From contig QMSN01000006.1 in the NCBI GenBank assembly GCA_003650865.1, positions 1-15,037 of the forward strand: a stretch of 15,037 bases of DNA, in the 5' to 3' direction. Source of the stretch: Thermoprotei archaeon (lineage in GTDB: Archaea; Thermoproteota; Methanomethylicia; Nezhaarchaeales; WYZ-LMO8). Each line of letters opens with the position of its first letter. Positions within the stretch are counted from its first letter, which is position 1. The position numbers were made by a program, and so were the translations under genes. This document shows positions 1 to 6,982 of the stretch, piece after piece. The notes beneath the pieces were generated by a model that made no database searches, was not told the DNA's origin, and worked only from the letters and a program-made list of their open reading frames with translations.

Positions 1-66
1 CTAGACGGCAAGAGCTTCGACCCCGACTCAGCTGAGTTAACCTTTTTTAGCCCTTCCTTGAATTGA
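1..66 (+). CDS. Possible C-terminal tail of an upstream gene (partial)
   Basis: Frame 1 is open from the window edge to a TGA at 64-66 and encodes 21 residues beginning LDGKSFDPDSAEL. The codons (gac ggc aag agc ttc gac ccc) resemble those of the real genes in the window. A run of six T at 43-48 lies inside this frame and could equally be an archaeal U-rich transcription terminator. One minus-strand frame is also open here but has no start codon of its own. The stretch is too short to assign a family, so this is only a plausible gene end. Confidence 0.3.
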   Translation, partial: LDGKSFDPDSAELTFFSPSLN

Positions 67-74
67 TTATGAGC

Positions 75-105
75 TATTTAAGAGCTTCCCTCAGCTGTTG
101 GTGAT
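75..105 (+). promoter_or_regulatory. TATA box and Shine-Dalgarno before the acyl-CoA synthetase gene
   Basis: TATTTAAG at 75-82 resembles an archaeal TATA box. GGTGAT at 100-105 fits a Shine-Dalgarno site 6 bases before the TTG at 112. An in-frame TAA at 106-108 excludes any earlier start. The TATA box would place transcription initiation around 100-108, so the leader would be very short. Confidence 0.45.
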
Positions 106-111
106 TAAAGC

Positions 112-2238
112 TTGAGCAAGTCCCTCAAAGAAGGAGGCTTCGAGCCTCTCTTAAACCCAAGGTCGATCGCCGTAGTGGGCGCCTCGAGGAGAGAGGGAAA
201 GGTAGGCCACGCAGTCCTTAAAAACGTGGTTGAAGGAGGCTTTAAGGGCGCGATATACCCAGTAAACCCTCAAGCTGATAGCGTGCTCGGCTTGAAGTGC
301 TACCCGAGGGTTACCGATATAGGTAAGCCAGTCGACATGGCGGTCATAGTAGTGCCAGCAGAGAGAGTGCTTGAAGTAGCCGAGGACTGCGGCTCGGCTG
401 GAGTCAAGGTGCTCGTCGTGATATCGGCTGGCTTCAAGGAGACGGGTGTCGAAGGGGCTAGGAGGGAGTCTGAGCTCATATCGATAGCGAAGAAGTATCG
501 AATGAGGGTTTTGGGGCCCAACTGCCTCGGCTACATAAACACGTCGATAGGGCTCAACGCCTCCTTCGCCCACTTAATGCCTCTCAAGGGACACATATCA
601 CTAGTCTCTCAGAGCGGAGCTCTCCTAACAGCTCTCATAGATAGGGCTCCCATAGATGGCTTGGCGTTCAGCAAGATAATCAGCTTGGGCAATAAGGCGG
701 ATCTAGACGAGATAGATTACATGAGGGCTCTAGCGGAAGACCCTGAGACCAAGGTGATAGTCCTCTACTTGGAGGGCATAAACAAGGGCGAGGAGTTCAT
801 AAGGGTCTCTAGGGAGGTCTCAGTCAAGAAGCCCATCGTAGCCCTGAAGTCCGGTGTGACGGAAGCTGGTGCCAGAGCTGCTTCATCCCACACTGGCTCA
901 ATGGCTGGAAGCGAAGTCGCATACAACACAGCGTTTAGGCAGTTCGGCGTCATAAGGGCTGAGAGCCTAGACGACCTCTTCGACTCAGCAACTTGCTTTG
1001 CAACTCAGCCCATACCCAAGCATAGAAGCGTCGTCATAGTAACAAACGCTGGAGGCCCTGGAATACTAGCCGCCGACGCCTGTGGTAGACTCGGGCTCAG
1101 GCTGGCTGAGCTCGGAGCTGAGATAACTAGGAGGCTTAGAGAGGTCTTGCCGCCAGCAGCTTCAATCCACAACCCCATAGACCTCATAGGGGATGCTAAG
1201 GCTGATAGGTATGAGGCAGCTCTCAAGATACTGTCGAGCAGGGAGGACCTAGACGCATTCGTGGTCATACTTACCCCTCAAGCGATGACTGAGGCCGAGG
1301 AGGTGGCGAAGCTCCTCGTAGACTTCAAGTCCAAGAACCCCAGTAAGACCGTCGTCGCGAGCTTCATGGGTGGGGTGAGGCTGGCAAAAGCCATATCGAT
1401 CCTTAGGGAGGGCGGGGTACCCAACTACGAAACCCCTGAGAGAGCCGTGAAAGCCCTTTCATCCCTCATAAGGTACGAGGAGGTCAAGGAGGAGCAGCTG
1501 AAGAGGTTGAGGGAGGGCTACCCGAGGTATCCCATAGATAGGGACTTGATAAGGGAGATCTTGGATAGAGCCAAGAGGGATGAGAGGAAGTTCTTGATGC
1601 CGGACGAGGTCTGCGAGATCCTGAGGGCATGCGGCATAAGGACAGCCCCCACAATACTGGCTAGAAGCGACGAGGAGGCTGTTGAGGCAGCTGAAGCCAT
1701 AGGCTACCCAGTTGTCTTGAAGGTAGCCTCACCCCACATAACCCACAAGTCAGACGTTGGAGGGGTCAAGATAGGCTTATTAACACCAGCTGAGGTGAAG
1801 CTCGCATACCACGAGATCATGGCCAGCGTCGCCAGGTTCATGCCTGGAGCAGCTGTCTACGGCGTAGTCGTGAGCTCCATGGCCCCTCAGGGGAAGGAGG
1901 TCATAGTCGGCATGCACAGAGACCCTCAGTTCGGCCCTCTAATAATGTTCGGTCTTGGAGGAGTCTACGTAGAGCTCGTCAGAGACGTCTCATTTAGATT
2001 AGCCCCACTGACTAGGAGTGAAGCCGTGGAGATGATAATGGAGACTAAGGCCTACAGGCTCCTCAAGGGCTTTAGGGGCGAGCCTCCATCAGACATCGAG
2101 GCCGTTGTCGAGACCCTCCTGAAGATCTCCATGCTATCCATGGAGTTCAGAGAAATTCAGGAAATCGATATTAATCCGCTATTCGTATATGAGAAGTTTA
2201 AGGGATGTCTAGTTGTGGATGCGAAGATATGGTGGTGA
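112..2238 (+). CDS. ADP-forming acyl-CoA (acetate-CoA) ligase, fused alpha and beta subunits
   Basis: This 708-residue protein is predicted to convert acyl-CoA + ADP + Pi to acid + CoA + ATP, the energy-conserving last step of peptide or sugar fermentation in many archaea. Visible domains in order are a CoA-binding Rossmann fold (about 14-140, VVGASRREGKVGH), a succinyl-CoA-synthetase-like region (about 155-300, SLVSQSGA), a second ligase-type domain (about 305-455), and a C-terminal ATP-grasp domain (about 495-708, with ITHKSDVGG and FGLGGVYVELV). His260 in ASSHTGSMAGSE matches the phosphohistidine of the family. The alpha-beta fusion of about 700 residues is a known arrangement; in Pyrococcus the subunits are separate. 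The start is TTG at 112, fixed by an in-frame stop just upstream. The next gene begins at its stop codon, so the two are probably cotranscribed. Substrate preference (acetate, branched-chain or aryl acids) cannot be read from sequence. Confidence 0.93.
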   Translation: MSKSLKEGGFEPLLNPRSIAVVGASRREGKVGHAVLKNVVEGGFKGAIYPVNPQADSVLGLKCYPRVTDIGKPVDMAVIVVPAERVLEVAEDCGSAGVKVLVVISAGFKETGVEGARRESELISIAKKYRMRVLGPNCLGYINTSIGLNASFAHLMPLKGHISLVSQSGALLTALIDRAPIDGLAFSKIISLGNKADLDEIDYMRALAEDPETKVIVLYLEGINKGEEFIRVSREVSVKKPIVALKSGVTEAGARAASSHTGSMAGSEVAYNTAFRQFGVIRAESLDDLFDSATCFATQPIPKHRSVVIVTNAGGPGILAADACGRLGLRLAELGAEITRRLREVLPPAASIHNPIDLIGDAKADRYEAALKILSSREDLDAFVVILTPQAMTEAEEVAKLLVDFKSKNPSKTVVASFMGGVRLAKAISILREGGVPNYETPERAVKALSSLIRYEEVKEEQLKRLREGYPRYPIDRDLIREILDRAKRDERKFLMPDEVCEILRACGIRTAPTILARSDEEAVEAAEAIGYPVVLKVASPHITHKSDVGGVKIGLLTPAEVKLAYHEIMASVARFMPGAAVYGVVVSSMAPQGKEVIVGMHRDPQFGPLIMFGLGGVYVELVRDVSFRLAPLTRSEAVEMIMETKAYRLLKGFRGEPPSDIEAVVETLLKISMLSMEFREIQEIDINPLFVYEKFKGCLVVDAKIWW

Positions 2239-2240
2239 GG

Positions 2241-3311
2241 ATGGTTAAGGGAATATACGTGACTTCACCCGACGTCTACGCTGGCAAGACCATAGTTGCC
2301 CTAGGACTGTCCCTATGCCTCCTAGATGAGGGGTTTAGAGTAGGCTACATGAAGCCCATAGGGTGGGCCGGCACGTCGGTTGAGGGCAGGCCCATGGACG
2401 AGGACGTCATACTCATGAAGAGCGTGCTAAACCTACCCCACTCCTACGATGTGTTGTGCCCCATAATAGTCGACATGCACTTCGTCGAGAAGTTGATAAA
2501 GATCAGGGATAGAGGTATGGACGTTATAGCTAAGTCCTACGAGGAGGTCAAGAAGGGCTTCGATGTCGTAGTGATAGGGGGCTTGAGAGACACAAAGATG
2601 GGTTTGTCAGCTGGGCTCTCAGCACCCGAGATATCGGCTAGGCTTGGAGCAAGCATCCTGCTGGTCGTGAAGGCCTCTTCAGACGAGTTCGTCGATAAAG
2701 TGCTCGCTGAGAAGAGGCTCATAGAGATGTTTAACGCTAAGCTTCAAGGAGTAATCCTCAACTTCACCCCCTACTACCTCCAGCAACACGTCAAGGAGGA
2801 CATGGTGCCCCTCCTAGAGGAGAGAGGAGTTAAGGTCTACGGGGTGATCCCCGAGACTCCTGGGCTACTAAACCCTAATGTTAGGGAGATAGCTGAAGCG
2901 CTCAAGGGCGAGATACTGGCTGCTACGGATAAGGTTGATGCAACCTACGACACCATACTCGTAGGGGCTATGGGGTGCGAGTCTGCTTTGACTTACGCTA
3001 GGAGGTCTGCAAACAAGCTTGTGATACTTGGAGGAGATAGGTCCGACCTTATACTGTCGGTCTTGGAGACCCCCACAGTCGCTATGGTGCTGACTGGAGG
3101 CATATACCCCAGCTCCAAGGTCATGGCTAAGGCGGAGGAGAAGGGGGTTCCACTCATACTCGTCAACTACGACACCTACACAACTGTTCAGATGATACAC
3201 AGGATAAGCGGCAGGATCAAGCCTCAGGACTCTAAGAGGATAGGCATGGTCAAGAAGCTGTTCCCACAGTACGTGGACTGGAGGAGCATTATGAGCGACG
3301 CTGAGGGCTGA
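2241..3311 (+). CDS. BioD-like P-loop protein with DRTGG domain (phosphotransacetylase N-terminal-like)
   Basis: From ATG 2241 the protein has 356 residues. It begins MVKGIYVTSPDVYAGKT, a Walker A-like loop typical of the dethiobiotin-synthetase-like (AAA_26) domain found at the N terminus of some phosphate acetyltransferases. A DRTGG-type domain follows at about 205-330 (VGAMGCES, ILGGDRSDL, MVLTGG). The catalytic phosphotransacetylase domain is absent, so acyl transfer is not expected. The role is unknown; regulation of, or nucleotide sensing for, the neighbouring acyl-CoA synthetase is an inference from context and from my recollection that this pairing recurs in archaea. In-frame ATGs at 2205 and 2229 and GTGs at 2232 and 2235 are alternative starts; 2241 fits the beginning of the first beta strand best. 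With 2205 or 2229 it would overlap the upstream gene. Downstream it converges on hxlB with a gap of 22 bases. Confidence 0.82.
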   Translation: MVKGIYVTSPDVYAGKTIVALGLSLCLLDEGFRVGYMKPIGWAGTSVEGRPMDEDVILMKSVLNLPHSYDVLCPIIVDMHFVEKLIKIRDRGMDVIAKSYEEVKKGFDVVVIGGLRDTKMGLSAGLSAPEISARLGASILLVVKASSDEFVDKVLAEKRLIEMFNAKLQGVILNFTPYYLQQHVKEDMVPLLEERGVKVYGVIPETPGLLNPNVREIAEALKGEILAATDKVDATYDTILVGAMGCESALTYARRSANKLVILGGDRSDLILSVLETPTVAMVLTGGIYPSSKVMAKAEEKGVPLILVNYDTYTTVQMIHRISGRIKPQDSKRIGMVKKLFPQYVDWRSIMSDAEG

Positions 3312-3333
3312 AGGCTCTCAGAACATCCACTAA

Positions 3334-3972
3334 TCACTCTATTATTGCATGCCTAAACTTCATCTCGACCTCTGACTTGCCCAGCCTATACATGAGCTCA
3401 GCCACTACGCTGTCTAGGAAGACTGCGCATCCAAGCTCAAATAGCGTGCCTAGAGGAGCTAGAGGCTCGTGTATGCCGAGTATCTGTCTAGAGAAGTAGT
3501 CCTCCTCCCTAGCCGTCTTGGTCCTGCCGGGGACTATCACTATGTGATCTGCGAGCTTGGCGAGAGGGCTGTCCTTGAAGGAGGTCACTGCTATGACCTT
3601 TGCTCCAACCTTCTTAGCTGCCTCAGCCGCCGTCACAACGACGCCCGTAGAGCCCGACCCCGATATCGCTATTAGCACGTCGTTAGGGCCTATGGCGGGG
3701 GTTATGGTCTCGCCCACAACGTAGGTCCTGAAGCCTAGGTGCATCAACCTCATGGCAAATGCCCTGCCGACTAAGCCGCTTCTGCCAGCTCCGACTATGA
3801 GGGTTATCTTCCCCCAACCCCAAGCCTCAAGCAGCATCCCAATCATCTTGTCAACTTGAGACCTATCCAGCTTATCCTTCAAGTCCTTCAGGAAGGCGAG
3901 TATCTCGTCTAGAGCGGCGTAAAACGCTTTAAGGTTCTCCATGCTCGACACGGCTATCCACGTCCTATCCAA
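3334..3972 (-). CDS. hxlB: 6-phospho-3-hexuloisomerase (SIS domain)
   Basis: This 212-residue SIS-fold protein should interconvert hexulose-6-phosphate and fructose-6-phosphate. In archaea lacking a complete oxidative pentose phosphate path, this works in the reverse ribulose monophosphate route to supply pentoses. Signature segments are GAGRSGLVGRAFAMRLMHLG (61-80), VVGETITPAIGPNDVLIAIS (85-104) with sugar-phosphate-binding SGSGSTG (104-110), AVTSFKDSPLAKLADH (128-143), and HEPLAPLGTLFE (168-179). The length is close to that of the family. The TTG start at 3970-3972 lies about 23 bases from a TTTAAG box on the minus strand, consistent with a leaderless message; GTG at 3951 or ATG at 3942 are alternatives. 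It converges on the DRTGG gene and diverges from paaK. No hexulose-phosphate synthase partner is seen in the window. KpsF- or GutQ-type isomerases are less likely because they carry CBS domains and other motifs. Confidence 0.9.
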   Translation of the reverse strand: MDRTWIAVSSMENLKAFYAALDEILAFLKDLKDKLDRSQVDKMIGMLLEAWGWGKITLIVGAGRSGLVGRAFAMRLMHLGFRTYVVGETITPAIGPNDVLIAISGSGSTGVVVTAAEAAKKVGAKVIAVTSFKDSPLAKLADHIVIVPGRTKTAREEDYFSRQILGIHEPLAPLGTLFELGCAVFLDSVVAELMYRLGKSEVEMKFRHAIIE

Positions 3973-3988
3973 CTCTCAATTAGTAATA

Positions 3989-4000
3989 CCTCTTAAATCC
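3989..4000 (-). promoter_or_regulatory. TATA box for hxlB
   Basis: The minus strand reads GGATTTAAGAGG here. Its centre is about 23-25 bases upstream of the TTG at 3972, the usual archaeal TATA-to-start-of-transcription distance, so the message is probably leaderless or nearly so. Confidence 0.5.
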
Positions 4001-4035
4001 TATTCGCTCAGCAACTCTTTGAGGAAGGACTTAAC

Positions 4036-4045
4036 CTTTAAATAC
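4036..4045 (+). promoter_or_regulatory. TATA box upstream of paaK
   Basis: CTTTAAATAC is a good archaeal TATA match. Transcription would be predicted to start around 4063-4066. That is about 75 bases before the paaK start but coincides with an ATG that opens a short reading frame (see the leader ORF at 4063). Confidence 0.55.
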
Positions 4046-4062
4046 GCACATACAATTCACCT

Positions 4063-4146
4063 ATGGGCTTCCGTATGCCTAAGCTTGAGGCTACACTCTC
4101 TGGGGCTGCGCGTAGCCGCATAGTTGGAGGTAAAGGAGTTGGGTAA
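4063..4146 (+). CDS. Possible leader peptide ORF overlapping the paaK start (27 codons)
   Basis: An ATG at 4063 lies about 23 bases after the TATA box centre, where a leaderless message would begin. The frame is open for 27 codons (MGFRMPKLEATL at its start) and ends in TAA at 4144-4146. The stop lies just past the preferred TTG start of paaK at 4139, so the reading frame covers the paaK Shine-Dalgarno site. This geometry would suit translational coupling. No homology is recognised and it may be a chance frame, so the call is tentative. Confidence 0.3.
   Translation: MGFRMPKLEATLSGAARSRIVGGKGVG
4126..4131 (+). promoter_or_regulatory. Shine-Dalgarno site that decides the paaK start
   Basis: GGAGGT at 4126-4131 lies 7 bases before TTG at 4139. 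The first possible in-frame start, TTG 4124, would overlap this site and has no ribosome binding site of its own, so 4139 is preferred. Confidence 0.6.
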
Positions 4147-5440
4147 ACCCAAGTTTTGGGATAAGGAGTGGGAGACCAAGCCGCTAAAGGAGTTAGAGGA
4201 AGAGCAGTCTCGCAGGCTTAAGTGGATGGTTAAGAGGGCTTGGGAGGTCCCGGCCTATAGGGCTAAGATGAAGGAGGCGGGCTTGAAGCCCAGCGACATA
4301 AGGGGTATTGGGGACCTCCACAAGCTCCCCTTCACGTTCAAGAAGGACTTCATAGGCAACTACCCCTACGGCCTGTTAGCCGTCCCTCTAAGTGAGGTCG
4401 TGAGGATTCACACGTCGTCTGGCACGAAGGGGAAGCCTGTTGTGACTTGCTACACCATGAGGGACTTCGACTACTGGATGAACTTGGTCGCTAGGAACTT
4501 GACGTCAGCTGGGATAGGCAAGGGCGACGTGTTTCAAAACACTACTCAGCAAGCCATGTTCACGGGTGGGCTGGGCTACGTCGAGGGGGCCATGAAGGTA
4601 GGCGCGACAGTAGTGCCATTTGGTCCAGCTTCACCTGAGAGGCAGCTTCAAGCCATGAAGGAGTTTGGAACCACAAGCTTCCACGCAGTCCCCTCCTACG
4701 CCTTGAGGCTCATAGAGGCCATGCACAACCTCGGCTTTAAGCCCAAGGTGGACTTAAAGCTGAGAGTTGGGGTTTTAGGGGCAGAGGCTTGGACTGAGCA
4801 GTCGAGGAAGAGGATTGAGGATGGGCTTCAAATAGACACCTACAACAACTACGGCTTAGCTGAGGCTGGAGGGCCCGGAATAGCCATTGAGTGCTCTGAG
4901 AAGACAGGTCTCCACTTCTGGGCTGACAGCTTCATAATAGAGATAGTGGACCCAGAGACTGGAGAGCCTCTAAGCCCAGGTGAGGAAGGCGAGATAGTCA
5001 TAACAAACCTGTGGAGAGAAGCCCTACCGCTCATCAGGTATAGGACGGGGGATGTGGCTAGGCTCCTGCCCTATGAGAAGTGTGGATGTGGGAGAACTCA
5101 CCCGAAGATATCGTGGATTAAGGGCAGGCTCGACGACATGGTCAAGATAAGAGGGGTCGGCCTATACCCCTCAACCATAGAGAAGGTCCTCCTCCAATTC
5201 CCATATGTAGTTGGGGAGTTTCAGTTAGTCCTCTACGGCGTTGACAGGGTCACGCTGAGGGTCGAGGTGGACAAGGACTTCATGAAGAGGGGGGACCTAG
5301 AGGCGGCTAGGAGGGAGATAGCTTCGAAGATCAAGGAGGAGACCTTGCTCACAATGGACATAGAGCTATGCGAGGAGGGAACCTTGGCGAGCGAGGCTGG
5401 AGGCAAGGCCAAGAAGATAGTGGACCTCAGAACTCTATGA
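4139..5440 (+). CDS. paaK: PaaK-type phenylacetate/aryl-CoA ligase (AMP-forming)
   Basis: The protein has 433 residues from TTG 4139 (438 from TTG 4124). It belongs to the adenylate-forming enzymes and should make an aryl- or arylacetyl-CoA from acid, ATP and CoA. Visible motifs are the phosphate-binding loop HTSSGTKGKPV, the adenine/acyl segment YNNYGLAEAGGPG, RYRTGD in the hinge-proximal region, a CGCG cluster typical of PaaK relatives (KCGCGRTHP), and a small C-terminal AMP-binding domain (KGRLDDMVKIRGVGLYPS). The length is normal for the family, and the protein begins GKPKFWD, like known PaaK N termini. A phosphoribosyltransferase-like gene follows after 20 bases. In archaea these ligases may serve aromatic amino-acid breakdown in place of bacterial phenylacetate degradation; no other paa gene is nearby. 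The exact acid cannot be assigned. Confidence 0.88.
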   Translation: MGKPKFWDKEWETKPLKELEEEQSRRLKWMVKRAWEVPAYRAKMKEAGLKPSDIRGIGDLHKLPFTFKKDFIGNYPYGLLAVPLSEVVRIHTSSGTKGKPVVTCYTMRDFDYWMNLVARNLTSAGIGKGDVFQNTTQQAMFTGGLGYVEGAMKVGATVVPFGPASPERQLQAMKEFGTTSFHAVPSYALRLIEAMHNLGFKPKVDLKLRVGVLGAEAWTEQSRKRIEDGLQIDTYNNYGLAEAGGPGIAIECSEKTGLHFWADSFIIEIVDPETGEPLSPGEEGEIVITNLWREALPLIRYRTGDVARLLPYEKCGCGRTHPKISWIKGRLDDMVKIRGVGLYPSTIEKVLLQFPYVVGEFQLVLYGVDRVTLRVEVDKDFMKRGDLEAARREIASKIKEETLLTMDIELCEEGTLASEAGGKAKKIVDLRTL

Positions 5441-5460
5441 GCTTGGAGGATTAGGGGCTA

Positions 5461-6165
5461 TTGAAGCTTGAGAGGAGGGGTAAGCTGGTATACGACGAGG
5501 AGCTCCTAGGCAAGACCTACGTGTTTAGAGATAGGTGGGAAGCAGGTAGCAAGCTTGGAGAGGCCTGTAGAGAAGTTTTGGGCTCAGCTCACTACGTGCT
5601 AGCTGTGCCCATGGGCGGGGTGCCAGTAGGCATAAGGGTTGCTGAGAAGCTTGGCTCAAAGCTCGACTTGATACTTTGCAGGAAGCTCCTAATACCGTGG
5701 AATAGGGAGGCTGGCTTTGGAGCTGTAGACCCTGATGGACGGGTCTTCGTTGACGGTGGGCTTGTGAGAGCTTTAGGGCTTAGCCAAGACGAGGTTGAGG
5801 CAGCAATAGAGGAGCAGCTCAATGAGATAAAGCTTAGAAATGAGGTTTTGAGGGGTGGAAGACCCCACCCTGACTTGAGGGGCTTGAGAGTTGTACTAGT
5901 CGACGACGGCGTGGCAGCTGGCTACACCATGTCGGCCGCTGTCAACTTCTCGAGGTCTAAAGGGGCGCGTGAGGTTATAGTTGCAACACCAACCGGTAGC
6001 CTAGACTCCTTGAAGAGGCTTGCAGGGCATGCTGACCTAGTCTTATGCCTAAACGTCAGGTCTGGGCCTTGGTTTGCAGTGGCAGACGCCTACGTTGAGT
6101 GGAGGGATCTGGACTTCGAGGACGTGTTGAGGTACCTCAAGGAGCATAGTGTTCAGCAAGCCTGA
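5461..6165 (+). CDS. Phosphoribosyltransferase-like protein
   Basis: This 234-residue protein has the type I phosphoribosyltransferase fold. The PRPP-binding loop is VVLVDDGVAAGYTM (144-157), preceded by AVPMGGVPVGIRVAEKL (48-64), which forms the first substrate loop, and a CRKL segment at 73-76. It resembles the stand-alone 'predicted phosphoribosyltransferase' group, whose substrate is mostly unknown, more than a defined salvage enzyme. The start is TTG 5461, with GGAGGA at 5445-5450 and AGGGG at 5453-5457 upstream. The gap of 20 bases after paaK suggests one transcript. A role in nucleotide salvage, or hydrolase activity on PRPP-like compounds, would be guesswork. Confidence 0.82.
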   Translation: MKLERRGKLVYDEELLGKTYVFRDRWEAGSKLGEACREVLGSAHYVLAVPMGGVPVGIRVAEKLGSKLDLILCRKLLIPWNREAGFGAVDPDGRVFVDGGLVRALGLSQDEVEAAIEEQLNEIKLRNEVLRGGRPHPDLRGLRVVLVDDGVAAGYTMSAAVNFSRSKGAREVIVATPTGSLDSLKRLAGHADLVLCLNVRSGPWFAVADAYVEWRDLDFEDVLRYLKEHSVQQA

Positions 6166-6177
6166 GCGTTGAGGTTG

Positions 6178-6192
6178 TTAAAGCTTAAAAAC
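6178..6192 (+). promoter_or_regulatory. AT-rich TATA-like element before the tyrosine-rich protein
   Basis: TTAAAG (6178-6183) and CTTAAAAAC (6184-6192) overlap in an AT-rich block about 20-28 bases before ATG 6208. This suggests an own promoter and a leaderless message. Confidence 0.45.
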
Positions 6193-6207
6193 TTGAAGGT
6201 ATAGTTT

Positions 6208-6588
6208 ATGCAGGTGCCCCACATGCCTCAAGAGAGGAAGCTTGAGCGCACAGCGCTAGTTAAGGTTAAGAGCATTAACGACTTAGCGAGGTTCGCCGCC
6301 TCCATGTTCACTCTAGGTCAGTCCGTCTACATAGTCCACTTCGAGCACAAGGGAGAGCACATATATGGCCTATTCGCCGTCTACCACGACTACTACAACA
6401 TGTATGGGCTGCCGATATTCTATTACTACTCGAGCAGTGAAGCCCTACGCGGCAAGTACCTCCTCATAAGGGCTGAGGGGAGCGAGCAGATAATGGTGTC
6501 AGAGGGCTCAAAGCCTGGGTGGGTCGCCATACCCATAATAAGCCTCGAAAAGCCTCCACCATTCACCGAGTTCGCTGGTGATAAGTGA
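6208..6588 (+). CDS. Small tyrosine-rich protein of unknown function
   Basis: I do not recognise this 126-residue protein. It has no signal peptide, membrane segment, cysteine or obvious catalytic motif. The centre is rich in aromatics, with seven tyrosines in residues 59-74 (YHDYYNMYGLPIFYYY), within alternating hydrophobic stretches (SVYIVHFEHKGEHIYGLFAVY) that suggest a compact beta sheet. The C terminus is proline-rich (EKPPPF). The start is ATG 6208; a second ATG at 6223 is possible. An AT-rich TATA-like block upstream and 42 bases of spacing suggest independent transcription. It converges on the cyclophilin-like gene with a gap of 14 bases. The codon use matches its neighbours, so it looks like a genuine lineage-specific gene. 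Confidence 0.75.
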   Translation: MQVPHMPQERKLERTALVKVKSINDLARFAASMFTLGQSVYIVHFEHKGEHIYGLFAVYHDYYNMYGLPIFYYYSSSEALRGKYLLIRAEGSEQIMVSEGSKPGWVAIPIISLEKPPPFTEFAGDK

Positions 6589-6602
6589 GCTACAGCCTCA
6601 GC

Positions 6603-6980
6603 CTACTCTAGGAGCTGCACGGTTATTGGAGTCCCCATTCTAACAGCCTCTATGACCTCTATCCCCCTAGTCACCTTACCTATCAGGCTGACAGGTTGGG
6701 ATAGCTTTGAGTCCTTTATGAAGAAGGTTATGGCTGATGCTTGAGGCCAAAACGCTATGTCCTCCCTCGAGACTTGAGACCTAGGCTTCTCCACGTCGTG
6801 GGCCAGCCCTATGGCCATGTAGACCCTGTCTGGGAGCTTGTAGGCCCTAGACCTGACAGGCAGCATCTTGACTATGCTGGCTATGGTGAGAGGAGCATAG
6901 GTTCTCACAAGCTCCCCCTCAGCCTCGCCAATACCCTCGACTACTATTAACACCCTATACTTCTCGATTACCGTCAACAC
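6603..6980 (-). CDS. Cyclophilin-like fold protein
   Basis: This 125-residue protein resembles the TM1367-type 'cyclophilin-like' domain of archaea and Thermotoga. The recognisable part is EDIAFWPQASAITFFIKDS (73-91) followed by PVSLIGKVTRGIEVIEAV (96-113), equivalent to the late beta strands of the cyclophilin barrel. Peptidyl-prolyl isomerase activity has not, to my knowledge, been shown for this group, so no function is claimed. The start is GTG 6978-6980, only 2 bases after the cofD stop, so translation is probably coupled to cofD. It is the last gene of the pgi-cofD operon and converges on the tyrosine-rich gene. Confidence 0.72.
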   Translation of the reverse strand: MLTVIEKYRVLIVVEGIGEAEGELVRTYAPLTIASIVKMLPVRSRAYKLPDRVYMAIGLAHDVEKPRSQVSREDIAFWPQASAITFFIKDSKLSQPVSLIGKVTRGIEVIEAVRMGTPITVQLLE

Positions 6981-6982
6981 GA

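Noticed and set aside
151..573. A 140-codon minus-strand frame inside the acyl-CoA synthetase gene
   Set aside because: It lies antisense to the conserved CoA-binding domain and has no recognisable features.
4124..5440. TTG 4124 as the paaK start
   Set aside because: It overlaps the GGAGGT site that is ideally placed for TTG 4139 and has no ribosome binding site of its own.
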